Source of the DNA: Paracamarosporium sp. OC-R06-R3
Taxonomy: Eukaryota; Ascomycota; Dothideomycetes; Pleosporales; Didymosphaeriaceae
DNA length: 64,000 nt
Assembly: GCA_019828545.1 (NCBI GenBank)
Contig: JACVRA010000190.1
Location: 1 to 64,000 of the forward strand
Direction: 5' to 3'
A program made the position numbers and the translations under genes. Below the pieces are notes generated by a model, which was not told where the DNA came from, made no database searches, and saw only the letters and a program-made list of their open reading frames with translations. Shown in pieces: positions 11,234 through 22,369 of the stretch. Each line of letters starts with the position of its first letter. Positions within the stretch are counted from its first letter, which is position 1.

Positions 11234-13010
11234 AGTTGACAGTGGGCAAGGATTTAATCACCCAAGTCGCACATATACGGTCGTGCACGGGGCCAAGGCT
11301 GATAAATGCCAAGGGGTAAAAGTCGAACGAGCAAACGCACGCCATATGATTGCAAGTCAGGGTGAGTCTTCATATAGAAAGTCGTAACTGTGCCTAGATC
11401 GAGGCGTAGGCCTGATGGGCACAGGGTTGCCATGCGCCTCAGTCAGTACACCCCCGTTCTTTAGCTACTGAGGAGGGCATCGGTCTGCGTCGTTTACCTG
11501 TTATCGCGGGTCTAGTGCCGCTTATGGAGTCCCAAGAGTTTGGTATTTGGCTGGTCCATTCAAAAGAACGCTGTCGTGATTTGATAGCTTCTGTAACCGC
11601 AGGTAAGCGCACCGCAAGAGGTTTCCAAGCCCTTGGCCCAAGACCAGAACGCCGGGGGTAAATCTAGATAGGGAGGAGGCAAGGTCACTCAGGCGCCACT
11701 CTGCGCAACCGTGCCGTTAGAACGTCTCGATAGAACGTTCGAAGCAGCAGCGCCAAGGGCACAGAAGCACACGAGAGATAAGGCTCAAGCCTTACATGTT
11801 TCGGTAAATCTACAAACGATGGTATAGAAGAGGCCTAATGTATTCTGATCCAAACTTGCCATTCGTGTTTGGTTGTTCGCGATCAGATGGCTGCTGCTGA
11901 GTAGCATCATACACGACTCCAAGTGTTGCAAGCAGATGGCATGGTTCTCTGGAGGCGGGGCAGCGCATCTTCTGTAGCGTTTCCAAGCTGTCGGTGAAAT
12001 GTTGCCCAGATTTGCCAAGGGTTCCGCAATCGTGCTGCATCATGACCTTCCTATTCAGTACACTTTGATTGGAAGCTGCCAAGGTACAAGGCACATAGCC
12101 AGGAACATTATCACAGAAGAATAATCATCGCCACCCGGGCAATTGATTACCGGTCGAGACAGAAGGGAATCGTCCACAGGGCGGGTTTGGCAGGAGACTG
12201 AACGGAGCGAATCGCCTCACACGAGACGCTATACAGTAGCGATAGGCGCACAGGTCATCTGCGTATTTCATCGGTTGCATCGTCGAGACGAGGTGGCAAG
12301 AGGCGGCTGGAGGAGAGGAGAGCCAAAGCCAAGGACGGCAAAAGCCGCGAAGGATGACAAGTCGAATTGGAATTATCGTGGTCACGTGTGAAATATACTC
12401 TACTGCAAAAGCTCGGCACGTCGCAACCTGAATACGATTGCAGGATGAGTTTACAGGTGTTGCACTTGTATGTATTTAACATGGCCAATGTCTACAGTAC
12501 GTCGGGTATCCTCACCAGCAGTAGACCACTAAACACTACGCCCCCATGCCGCTCTCGGCTCAACAAGGATGAACGCCTCGTCGAGAATTTACTTCTCACA
12601 ACATTTTTGCGATTTTGCTTTATAGTCGCGTCAGTCGTATCGAATGGTTCACCCAATCAAAACACGCTCTAATGATTGTTCTGAGCAGATATATTTTGAA
12701 TTTCTCGTCTAAATAAGAACGACCTAAAGCTCTATATGTACCTTCACTATATGCTGATTCAATATTAGCTAAATTCATACGACACTAAGCAACTCTAGAT
12801 TGATTAGAGAGCGCATTTAGGACGACCAGCACAAGTAAACGTTCGAGATCAGCTATGCCAAATTTTTGTGGAGCAAAACCCATTGTGGCATCTGGCGAAC
12901 CAGTCAGATGCGTATAATTGACCAGGGGTCTGTCAGCCGCATGTCTCGAGGGCAGCGCGGTAGCCCCGCGTTTAGGCAGGCAACGCACACGAACAACTGA
13001 TTTCACCGTC
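11234..13010. other. Intergenic, 1.8 kb, no gene seen
   Basis: Divergent upstream region of the peptide transporter (minus) and the HET-domain gene (plus). It has short frames on both strands, none with family character. A CACGTG lies near 12384. No repeat or RNA gene was recognised. Confidence 0.5.
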
Positions 13011-15981
13011 ATGCCTCGATATCACGGCGATGAAGAAGGTTATAGCTCATGGGGTTATGGCCACGACTTTCTCAGTCCAGATCCTCCGTCACGCCCACTA
13101 AATCGCAGACGTCGTTTTTCAAAAGAGCAACGCGATGAGGAAAGGCCTCAGCTGCAGCGCAATTATCACTCTGATAATGAGGCCTACCGTCAACAAACAT
13201 TAGACGAGTGGGAGGATGATCAGCAGTCGCTTCGTCGGTCAGAGAGTCGGAGACACAGGCAACGGTCGAGCAAGCAAGTCCCTTCACCACCACGCTTCGA
13301 TCGTGGCTGGGAACGGATACCAACACCTTCTGAAGAAGTTAGCGGAAAACGGGTACCCTCTCCACCACGACCAAGGGCAGGTTCACAACGCAGCGAGAAG
13401 CGCCCCAGCAGAACGCAGGTGCCATTTTCACCAGGGCCGACCGCTAATACCAAAACCGAATCTCATTACGAGTATGACTTAGCTATTCCGGATTCTCCAT
13501 ACGGTGGATGGGAAGCACGTCCTATTGGTAGTGGTGATAGTCATGTACAAAGACTTGTAGATACTGATGGCGAGATTAGAGTTCGTGTCGACACTTCCGC
13601 TCCAATATCTCTAGGGTATCGTGTATCGCCACCCTTGCCCCCTACTATTCTCCCCACTATCTCGGAGTCGCATGCTCGAAGAAAGAAGCCCTTTCCTAAG
13701 GCGGAGTCTGGAAAACGAGTTCCCTCATCAGATGTATCATGGCGGGAAAGGAAACCTTCTCCAACAATCGACACGCGCTGTGTGAGATACCAGATACCCT
13801 CACCTCCTGCCATTAATCGGCGCAGACATTCAGATATGGATGTACGTCAACACCGCTAGGCCTTTTACTGGGTCCTTTCTGTCGGCGACTCTTACTGACA
13901 AGCATCGCACATAGGTACCGTTGACGCACCTCGAAGTTGAAAACACCCCAAGGGCAGATGATCATCGCTCCCGTGGCTCTCAAGCACCTGGAAGTCTACG
14001 GGACAGGACCACACCCCACAGGAATCGACAAAGTCTGCAGGTCCCCTTAGCTGTTCCTGGTAGTTTTCCTTCTCCACCTGACACAATTCATCCCGAAGAC
14101 TCCAGATCCGAAACGTCACCCTCCAGGAACAGGGTTTCGTCTGGAGACGCTCGTTCCCTATCCTCGGGGTCAACACTCCGGCAATCTGTCTCGCCCTCAG
14201 TGTCTGGCGTCCTTGGAGAGAATGTATATCGATACAAGCAGCTGGATGCTTTTCAGTTCCGGCTGGTTAGGATTCTACCCAGAACGATGTCTCTCATCAA
14301 GTGTGAACTTGTGCACTACTCACTCGAAGATCCCCCAGGCTACGTCGCAATCTCATATGCTTGGGGTGACGCCGACGAAAAGAAAAGAATCCAACTTGAA
14401 GGAGCTGATATCCCGGTTTCAGCGAGCCTCCATGGTGCACTCTTTGCGCTACGGGCTAAGAAAGAAAGCGTGCTGGTCTGGGTGGATGCCTTGTCAATTG
14501 ATCAGCAGAACACTTCCGAACGCACCCAGCAGGTGCAATTGATGACGTACATCTACTCGCGTGCGATGTCCGTTGCAATATGGCTTGGTCCTGAAGCGGA
14601 TGACAGTAACACAGCAATGGAAACCTTGAGCGAAATGACCGCACAAACCCTGGACAGTGAGCGCATAAAATCAATCATAACGTCCAAGGCTGGAAAGGCA
14701 AAGATTTCTTCCGTGGTTGCACTTTTCGAAAGAGAATACTGGTCACGCCTCTGGGTCGTACAGGAAGTCTTCAATGCTCAAGAGATTACTGTCTATTGCG
14801 GCGCTATGACGCTCCCATGGTCGGTGTATCGATTCGCATCCAGTATTTTCTGGAGCCACAAGAGCTTGATCGATTACCAGTTTCCCGGTAGTCTAAGTCA
14901 CGGCGGGCTACGAGCATCATCTACTCAATTCACCTACTCGCAGGTGTTAGTCTACCACGGCCCTAGTAGTATACCCGACGTCAGTTCCTTCCATGGCCTC
15001 GGAGAAGAATCCCTACTAGAAGTCATGCGTGTATGTCGAAGAAAACTATGCACAGACCCTCGGGACAAGCTCTATGGCATTTTGGGTCTGCTGGACGAAG
15101 ACATTCGAAATGAATTTCCAGTCGACTACGGCCTTTCGGTAAAGGAGGTATACGTGAGGGTATTCGACTACCTTCTTTGTACAACAGAGCGCTTGAACGT
15201 GCTCTGCGAAGCTGTACATTTCCCGTTACATACAAGCTCTAACCTGCCTACTTGGGTACCAGATTGGTCTCACAACCCCGAAACAACGGCTCTGGGTCGT
15301 TCATGTAATTTTTCGGCAGCAGGCTCGGTCAAAGCCGTGGCAAGAGTGCTGGATGATCGAAGGAGGCTGGAGATATCCGCGATACATCTTGACACCATTC
15401 GTGGTCATGGCATTGCCGTCGGTACCCTATGTACGTTGGCCGACTACGTCATGGCATTTATCCACTGGAGAGCGCAGCTGCTTAGTAACACGGAAGATGG
15501 CGAGAGCCAAGCACGACAAGAAGAGTTCTGCAGGACATTGTCTCTCAATCAGCTACCCCCAGGGTGGAAGAAAGGGTCGTGGAGAGCGGCGTGCTACCAC
15601 GTCTTTGCCTCGCTAGCTCACGAACGGATACCGCGGCTCCCGCTCGATGAAGAGCTGTGGCGCTATGTCGACGTCAATGTTGGCGTCAAGGCGGAAGATC
15701 GGAGGCGCTTCCTACAAGAACACTTCGGCTCGCGGATGATGGGTCGCTGTTTTTGCATCACCGAAGACGGTTCCATAGGAATGGGATCAGGGTTCATGGC
15801 TGCTGGTGACACGGTAGTAGTACCACTGGGTTGCGCCACGCCTATTTTGCTTCGACCAGAAGGACCGCGGGGTGAATACAGATTTGTGGGCGACGTGTAC
15901 ATCCATGGGTATATGGATGGCGAAGCGGTCAAGCACTGGCAAAAGGGAGAACGAGAGCTGCGCAAGTACGTGCTGCACTAG
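13011..15981 (+). CDS. HET-domain protein with Arg/Ser/Pro-rich N-terminus
   Basis: Heterokaryon-incompatibility (HET) domain protein of 965 aa. Exons are 13011-13841 and 13915-15981, joined by a 73-nt intron (GTACGT, CATAG) phase 0. Residues 1 to about 370 are low-complexity and Arg/Ser/Pro/Glu-rich, with recurring (K/R)xVPSPP-like units. The HET domain begins near residue 385 (FRLVRILP), with the hallmark GYVAISYAWGD, VWVDALSIDQQN, SRAMSVAIWLG and EYWSRLWVVQEV. The C-terminal part carries the CTDPRDKLYGILGL block and ends in the common GRCFCITEDGSIGMG segment. HET domains are TIR-like and linked to cell death on non-self recognition; whether this one is active there is unknown. The start is ATG 13011 (MPRYHGDEEG); an in-frame ATG lies at 12918. 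Confidence 0.85.
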
Positions 15982-16138
15982 GACCATGTAACGATGATGC
16001 TTGGGAGACGACTACGGGTCATGCGTGCCGGGTCAGTAGTCTCGAGCGTAAGGCTGGTCCACTCCAGGCTCTGGCTCCGAAAAATCGGACGCAGGCTGAG
16101 TCCTGAAGTGGAGCACATACGACGGCCACTGCAAGCGA

Positions 16139-16204
16139 CCATCTAATCTGATCTGGAGCGCCGGATCTGTGCCGAATCAGCGCCCGCCATCTAATCAGAT
16201 CGTA
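16139..16204. promoter_or_regulatory. Direct repeat with GATA-type cores upstream of siderophore transporter
   Basis: CCATCTAATCTGATC begins at 16139 and CCATCTAATCAGATC at 16188, differing at one base. Both contain ATCWGATC, seven bases of the ATCWGATAA site bound by the iron-responsive GATA repressor SreA/SRE. They are about 300-370 bp upstream of the transporter start. Function is inference. Confidence 0.4.
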
Positions 16205-16506
16205 CGATCAAGCCTGCGCTACATCCTATGTTACCTAACGCGTTTCCCCATCCGGGCTAGCGCGCCGCGACAAGCTTTGGGGACGACTCCTTGACTGGGT
16301 CAAGAGTTGCTCGCATCCCAATAGTTGTAGCTCGCAGCCACGGCGATGGTTTTTTACGGCCCCCGACACTCGGGTGATGGTGGCTCCAGAACGGCTAGCT
16401 TCCGTCCAGCGGGAGACGAGGCAGAAATCCCTGCAGAATGGGTATATAGACGGGATCGCGTACCGCTCAACATGGGAGCATCACGCCTCTTCAGACGACT
16501 TCCACC

Positions 16507-18398
16507 ATGCCCTCGTTCTCCAAGTTTCGACCGACCTTTCGTCGGACGGCTACCGAGGATGTGACCGCTGCCCCGGATTCCATCGAGGTCGCGGAGCAGC
16601 CCAAGCATGGCGAGGTCGAAGCCCAGCCGGACGACATCGCTGAGTGGAAAGCCCAGCAGCCAAACGAAGATGCCCAGCGCGGTGTTCGTATGGTCGAGGG
16701 CATTACCCTTACCTGGTCCAAAGGATCCCTCATCTGGATCTTCATCAAGTAAGTGCCTCGGTCCATGCCGCAGTTGGGCGTTTGTCTAATCAATTCAACA
16801 GCATGTGGCTCTTGTACTTCGTCAACGGTTTCCAGTCCTCGATCCTCAGCAACCTCACGCCTTACGTCACGAGCGAATGGGAGGAACATTCCCTGTTGAC
16901 CGTCATTAGCGTCATCTCATCTTGCATGTCAGCCGCGACATATATTCCTATGGCCAAAATCCTTGACATTTGGGGTCGTGCGGAAGGATTTGCATTGATG
17001 ATTGCATTCGCGACGCTTGGTCTTGTCTTGATGGCTTGTGCCAACACGCTTGCCATCTTCTGTGCGGCCCAAGTCTTCTACTCCATTGGTTTCGCCGGCG
17101 TCATCTACTCCATCGATGTCATTACCAGTGATGCCTCGCACCTTCGCAATCGAGGTCTGGCTTTTGCCTTTACCAGCTCTCCCTACATCATCATCGCATT
17201 TGCTGGCCCAAAGGCGAGTGAAGGCTTCTATGAGAACATTGGATGGCGCTGGGGCTTCGGAGCTTTCTCAATTATCCTGCCTTGTGTCGCGCTACCTATG
17301 TTCATTGTCCTAAAGTTGAACCTGCGCAAGGCAAAGAAAGAAGGCAGAGTCATCAAGCGGGAGACACAGAGAACATTGCTACAGAGCATTTGGCACTACA
17401 CTAAAGAGATCGACGGTCAGTACTTTCCCTCCCTGCTGGTAAACACGTTGCTAACTATCCACGAAGCATTCGGTTGTTTTCTGTTTGTCTCAGGTCTCGT
17501 CGTCTTTTTGTTGCCCTTCTCAATTGCCGACTCAGCGCCCAACGGATGGTCCACCGGCTACATCATCGCTATGATCGTTGTCGGGTTCATTGTCCTGATC
17601 TTGTTCGGTCTGTGGGAAGCGTTCTTCGCACCGCATCCGTTCCTGAAAGCACATCTTTTGATGAACCGCACAGTCGCCGGCGCATGTCTCCTCTCTTTCA
17701 ACTACCAGATCGCGTACTACTGCTGGGCCTCCTACTTCAGCTCCTTCTTGCGGGTGGTTAATGACCTTTCCATCAGCGAAGCAGGCTACGTGACGTCTAC
17801 ATTTGACGTTGTGTCTGGCGTCTTGCTGCTTGGAGTCGGGTTCCTCATCCGCAGGTTCGGTTACTTCAAATGGCTTCTGTGGATCGGTGTGCCCCTCTAC
17901 ATCTTCGCGCAGGGCCTGATGATCTATTTCCGACGTCCCGACTCTTACATTGGATACCTGGTCATGTGTCAGATATTCATCTCAGTTGGTGGTAGCGTCA
18001 TGATCATATGTCAGCAGCTCGCCGTACTCGCAGCCGCCGATCACCAGCATGTTGCTGCCGTACTCGCGCTGCTAAATGTCATAGGCACAATTGGCGGAGC
18101 TGTAGGTAATACCATCTCGGGCGCTATCTGGACGAACACTTTCGGCCAAGCTCTAGCTCGCTATCTGCCCGAGGATGCGCAGGCCAGTCTTGAGGATATC
18201 TACGGTGATATTGATGTTCAACTCAGCTATGAATGGGGCTCGCCTGCTAGAATCGGAATACAACAGGCGTACGGATACTCTCAGCAAAAGATGCTGATCG
18301 CCGGGACAGCAATAATGAGTTTGTCGTTGGTGTGGGTCTTCATGATTCGGAACATCAACGTCAAGACCATCGAACAGGTCAAGGGTATGCTTTTCTAA
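16507..18398 (+). CDS. MFS siderophore-iron transporter (Sit1/MirB family)
   Basis: Siderophore-iron/H+ symporter type MFS protein, 612 aa, 14 predicted membrane segments. Exons are 16507-16748 and 16802-18398, joined across a 53-nt intron (GTAAGT, AACAG). The N-terminal 60 residues are cytoplasmic and acidic. SLIWIFINMWLLYFVNGFQSS is segment 1. MAKILDIWGRAEGF is the segment 2-3 signature, and GWRWGFGAFSII and AAVLALLNVIGTIGGAVGNTISGAIWT are typical of siderochrome transporters. The C-terminus ends shortly after the last segment. No siderophore-synthesis gene is nearby, so xenosiderophore uptake is possible. Which siderophore it carries cannot be told. Confidence 0.9.
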
Positions 18399-18975
18399 GA
18401 GACCAAGACTTCGTGTATTAGTTAGGTGGTAGGGATGTACACCGCATCATTAGATTGTATATACTGTGTTCCGGACAAGCCTGTGACTACCTGCCGCAGG
18501 TCCAGCTGGATTTTCACTGCTCAATAATCACTATTATTGTACTACCATTAGTTTCGCTTCTTTGGTGCCAAATTCCCTATAATGATTCGCTCCGGCCTCA
18601 GAATTTCATCACTTTCTTCTTACCATACGGCAGAAGATGGAATCTGATCGTCTCCCTCGTCGATTATGCAAAGCATGTCATGATCTGATCAAGGTGACCT
18701 AGTTAAGGTGAGCCCTCAAAAATTGCGTAGACATAACGATTATTCAAGGGTGCCGGTAGTAAGATTTTAGCAATGACAATTGTGCCGCATAACCCTCCTT
18801 TCTTTTTTTAGCAACATCAACGCCCTGCGCCTCTCTCCTAGACTATCTGAATCACGGTGTAAGGCACATTTGTTCTACAAAGCAAGGAATGTCTAGAACA
18901 TCTATGCTCCAAGACAAAGTATGTAAATGAGAACCGGAAGTTAATCGCTGATCCTATCTGACCCACATTCCACCT
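18399..18975. other. Convergent 3' intergenic region
   Basis: 577 bp between the 3' ends of the siderophore transporter and the FAD oxidoreductase. AT-rich, with no gene or repeat recognised. Confidence 0.6.
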
Positions 18976-20267
18976 CTACATATACTTCTTAGGATCCAAG
19001 CTACTTAGATTAGCACTCTTAATCTTCCCATCCCATACAAGCTCGCTAAGACACTTCGCAGTGCCAGGCGCATTCTGAATGCCCCAACACGTATGTCCAG
19101 CTCCCATCAACAAACCCTTCACTTTTGTTTCCCCAATCATTGGACCACCGCCCCTACTGACATTTGGCAAGTAGCACGCCTGTTTTGCCGTTACCTCGCC
19201 ATCTCTTAGCTCCTCTGATATAGACGTGACCTCATCTACAATATCCTGACACCGCGACTCATCGACCTGAACGAGGTCTGTGGACGTAGGCAAGGGAATC
19301 AGCGTGTCACCTTCACCGCATGCGTATACTTCGTTGTTGGGGCGGGCGTAAATCTCGGGTGTCACGGTCTTGGATTTGCGAGTGTTTCCGCGTGGGAGGT
19401 CGATGGATGTGAAGAGGCAGTACGCGGAGACTGGGCGACTCGGTCTTATTGTAACGGAGTGCGCGCGCAGAGCAGAGATGGGAGCAGCAGGCCATACCGA
19501 CCTGGTCCAAGGACCCGCAGTTAGAATTACGGTGTCTGCATCCAGACTCTTTTCTTCGGTACCGTCCTTTGGCTTATAAGTTACTGACTTGACAGCTCCT
19601 GCTTCCTGTTTGATGTCTGTCGCGCTCCCGTAGATTACATTGACGCCCTGCTCTTCTGCCAGGGAAGCCATGCTGGTCGTGAACTGATATGGATGCACTT
19701 GTGCTGTTGTGGATGGAGTGCCCATCTCGTCATAGGCTCGAATGCCCTCCGCTGCCACCCAATCCAGCTCTTTCGGCACGCCCGCCGCTCTCAGCAAGCC
19801 CAGTGCTTTTTCGCTCCTCTTTTGTAAAGATACAGAATCCAGCTTGTCTTTATCCATGGAAGAAGGGGCTTTGTTCTTGTGCAGAATGCCGTACATGTCT
19901 ATTTGGCCGCAATGTACAGCGCGATAGCCCCAACGATCCGTACCTCCATGCTTCTCTGCTAGCTCTTGGTGCAGCTTGTAGGATAGAGGAACAATGCATG
20001 TTGGGTATGCCCAGAGAGCGAGAAGACCGCCTGCTTTTCCGGATGCTCCCCCCGCGATTTTAGTAGCTTCGAGTAAAGTTATGCTATCTCTTTCTTTGTC
20101 GAAACTTGGGTGGTGTGACAGGAAATAGGCAGTTGTTGAGCCTATTATTCCACCGCCTGGCATTTCGTTAGTACGGGCCAGGTACGTTTTGAAAAAGTGG
20201 TGGGGCTGCGGGTGAGGGGTAGCGTACCGATGATGACAATGTTGCGCTTTTGTTGCTCAGTAGCCAT
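18976..20267 (-). CDS. FAD-dependent oxidoreductase, DAO fold, TDA3-like
   Basis: FAD-binding oxidoreductase of the D-amino-acid-oxidase (DAO) superfamily, 406 aa, resembling yeast Tda3. Exons are 20228-20267 and 18976-20156 over a 71-nt intron. The splice falls inside the Rossmann loop: NIVIIG joins GGIIGSTTAYFL to make the GxGxxG dinucleotide motif. SGKAGGLLA and, near the end, GLLMGAGHTCWGIQNAPGTAK are the FAD-contact segments typical of the group. The start is ATG 20267 (MATEQQKRN). An in-frame ATG at 20300 would add MLKSSSRLLNI, which has the look of a short targeting sequence. The substrate is unknown. Confidence 0.85.
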
Positions 20268-20674
20268 GATGTTCAATAGGCGTGATGAAGATTTAAGCAT
20301 AAGATTACTATGTGGCGTGCGTGGAGCAGCGGGAGCTTGAGAATCGACGTTTTTAGCCGCAGATTTGAGGATAACGTCATAGGGCGAGAAGGCGAAGTCA
20401 CCGCAACGCAACGCACGATGGCATTGCCACGTGCACACCAAAAATGAATTAGAAAGGGAAAATTACCTCCGTCCAGCTAGAGAGGGTGCCAGTATGACCG
20501 GTCAAAAGGTTTCCTTGTTCGTGAATGAGTGCGCCAGTCTCTACTTCTTCACCACACTAGAACATGAATAACTGCATTAAAAACCTTCGCTACATCCGTA
20601 TCGTAAACGAGGAGGCTACAATAGAATATTTACATAAATTCATAAAACAAGGGATGGATCCTCTCCCACGGCGC

Positions 20675-21650
20675 TTAGAAGTCGCCCCCCATATCACCTC
20701 CCATGTCCCCGCCCATGTCACCGCCATCGTCTCCATAGTCGTTGTTCTCAATATATGTATCGCCATGGTCTCCGGCATCACCCATGGCTTCTCCAATGAG
20801 CCCTCCTGCCAGCAACCCACCACCAAGACCTAATGCAGCCGCACCGCCTGCGCCTAGTCCTCCCGGCTTTCTTTGCGGCTTCCCGTACATTCCACCTCCC
20901 ATTCCACCTCCGTAACCCCCATACCCACCACCCATAGGCTGCCCGTAGCCGGGCTGACCGTACCCACCACCATATCCACCGCCATAACCCCCATGTCCCT
21001 GCTGCGGATACCCTTGCGGCTGCGAAGGATAACCGCCGTACCCGCTTTGCTGTGGGTATGCGTGGCTGGACCCACCACTAGCCTTCCCCATCAACTTGCC
21101 CAAGAAACTCCTACTCTTACCCTTCTCCTGTGTATTCGCATCGCCATACCCAGGCCTCAATCCTGAGGACGAAGGGCCGCCTGGATTCGGATATGCGTTT
21201 CCGGTTGGCGCGGTATTGTAGTAACTGCTCGCTGCACCCGCGCCACCGTGATCGCCCGACGTCCTGGCGCGCGCCTCCTCTTCTTCTTGCAGCTTGCGCG
21301 CTAGACGCTCATCTTCACTGATATCTTGCTGCTGGCCATAGGGATTGTTGCTACCAAGACGGCTCTTTTCTGTAGACGTGCGAGGTGCTGCGCCGGGTCC
21401 TGAGGCGTAAGAGGGAGGTGGACCTTCGGGTGGCGCTTCGCCAGGTGGATAGACAGGCGCAGTGGGCTTGTCCCACTGAGATTTCTTGGTGTAGATGTTG
21501 ACGTAGAAGTATTCGCTGTACTGCTCATTCCAGACGGCTTTCCAACCTTCTGGGACTTTGGGTGGAGGTGGTCCCTGTTATCATTAGCGAAACCATCTCT
21601 AGAGTAGTTCTCAGAGTATTTTATACCGAAGGAGGGGCGAAATCCGCCAT
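20675..21650 (-). CDS. WW-domain protein with Gly/Tyr-rich tail
   Basis: 307 aa, exons 21627-21650 and 20675-21574 joined over a 52-nt intron. The first exon codes for only eight residues (MADFAPPS). A single WW domain follows at about residues 13-42 (VPEGWKAVWNEQYSEYFYVN, then a second Trp in QWDKP), which would bind proline-rich peptides. Then come a Pro-rich stretch, a charged helix (DERLARKLQEEEEARAR) and a long GYGG/PQQ low-complexity region (residues 170-240). A small hydrophobic GAGGAAALGLGGGLLAGGLIG segment precedes an acidic tail of GGDMGGDM repeats. Such tails occur in stress or membrane-associated fungal proteins of unknown role. Function beyond ligand binding by the WW domain is not deducible. 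Confidence 0.85.
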
Positions 21651-22369
21651 GATCTCTTTGATTAGAATCCTCTTTACTAGTTCGCTATCGCAGCAATGAA
21701 GCAATCCGTTACAACGCGCGCGATTTAAATGATGATATGGAGATGTAAGGTCGTAAGCTTGTAAATGGAAAATCAACCAGGCACCGTCAAGACTTTTGAC
21801 GACCAGATATACCTGACGTACGTCAACCGGAGGGGCACAGCGGAAACTAGCGCAGCTGCAGTTGCATGCTTCATGGTCATGTGCGTCATCGTGGCAATCA
21901 ACGGCTCTGCACAGCCACTTTGCGCCACCCGCGGTCTTACCACCATCACTCAACCTTTTCAAATCACTGCGAACCAATCGGGCTTCCACAGGTCAACCTA
22001 CTTACATTCGGAAACAGAATTATCATAAATTACTACCGAGTATGTGCAGAGCGAAAGCCATTCGTGACCTTCCAGTTTCCCGACAACCTCCCCCAACTAT
22101 GTCCAAAAGAATGCCAAGCGACAAGCAAACAACAAACCAGATCGCGGGTGGTACCTCGGTAGGGGTATCAGGTTATGTTGTGTAAATGCGTGCGCGCTGA
22201 GTATGCTCATTCAAAGAATCAAGACCAAACGCTAGGAGCGAGCCGAGTCCAACCGTTTGTATAGTAGACGCAAGCCATGCAGGGAACAATTATTCTTACA
22301 GCTCAAATCAACCCAAGGTTCCTCTAGTGCAAGAGGTTACCAAGTATGCATTCTTGAACCGACGCATTG
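21651..22369. other. Intergenic, no gene seen
   Basis: Upstream region of the WW-domain gene and downstream of EDE1. Overlapping short frames exist on the plus strand (about 21765-22185) but look non-coding. Confidence 0.55.
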
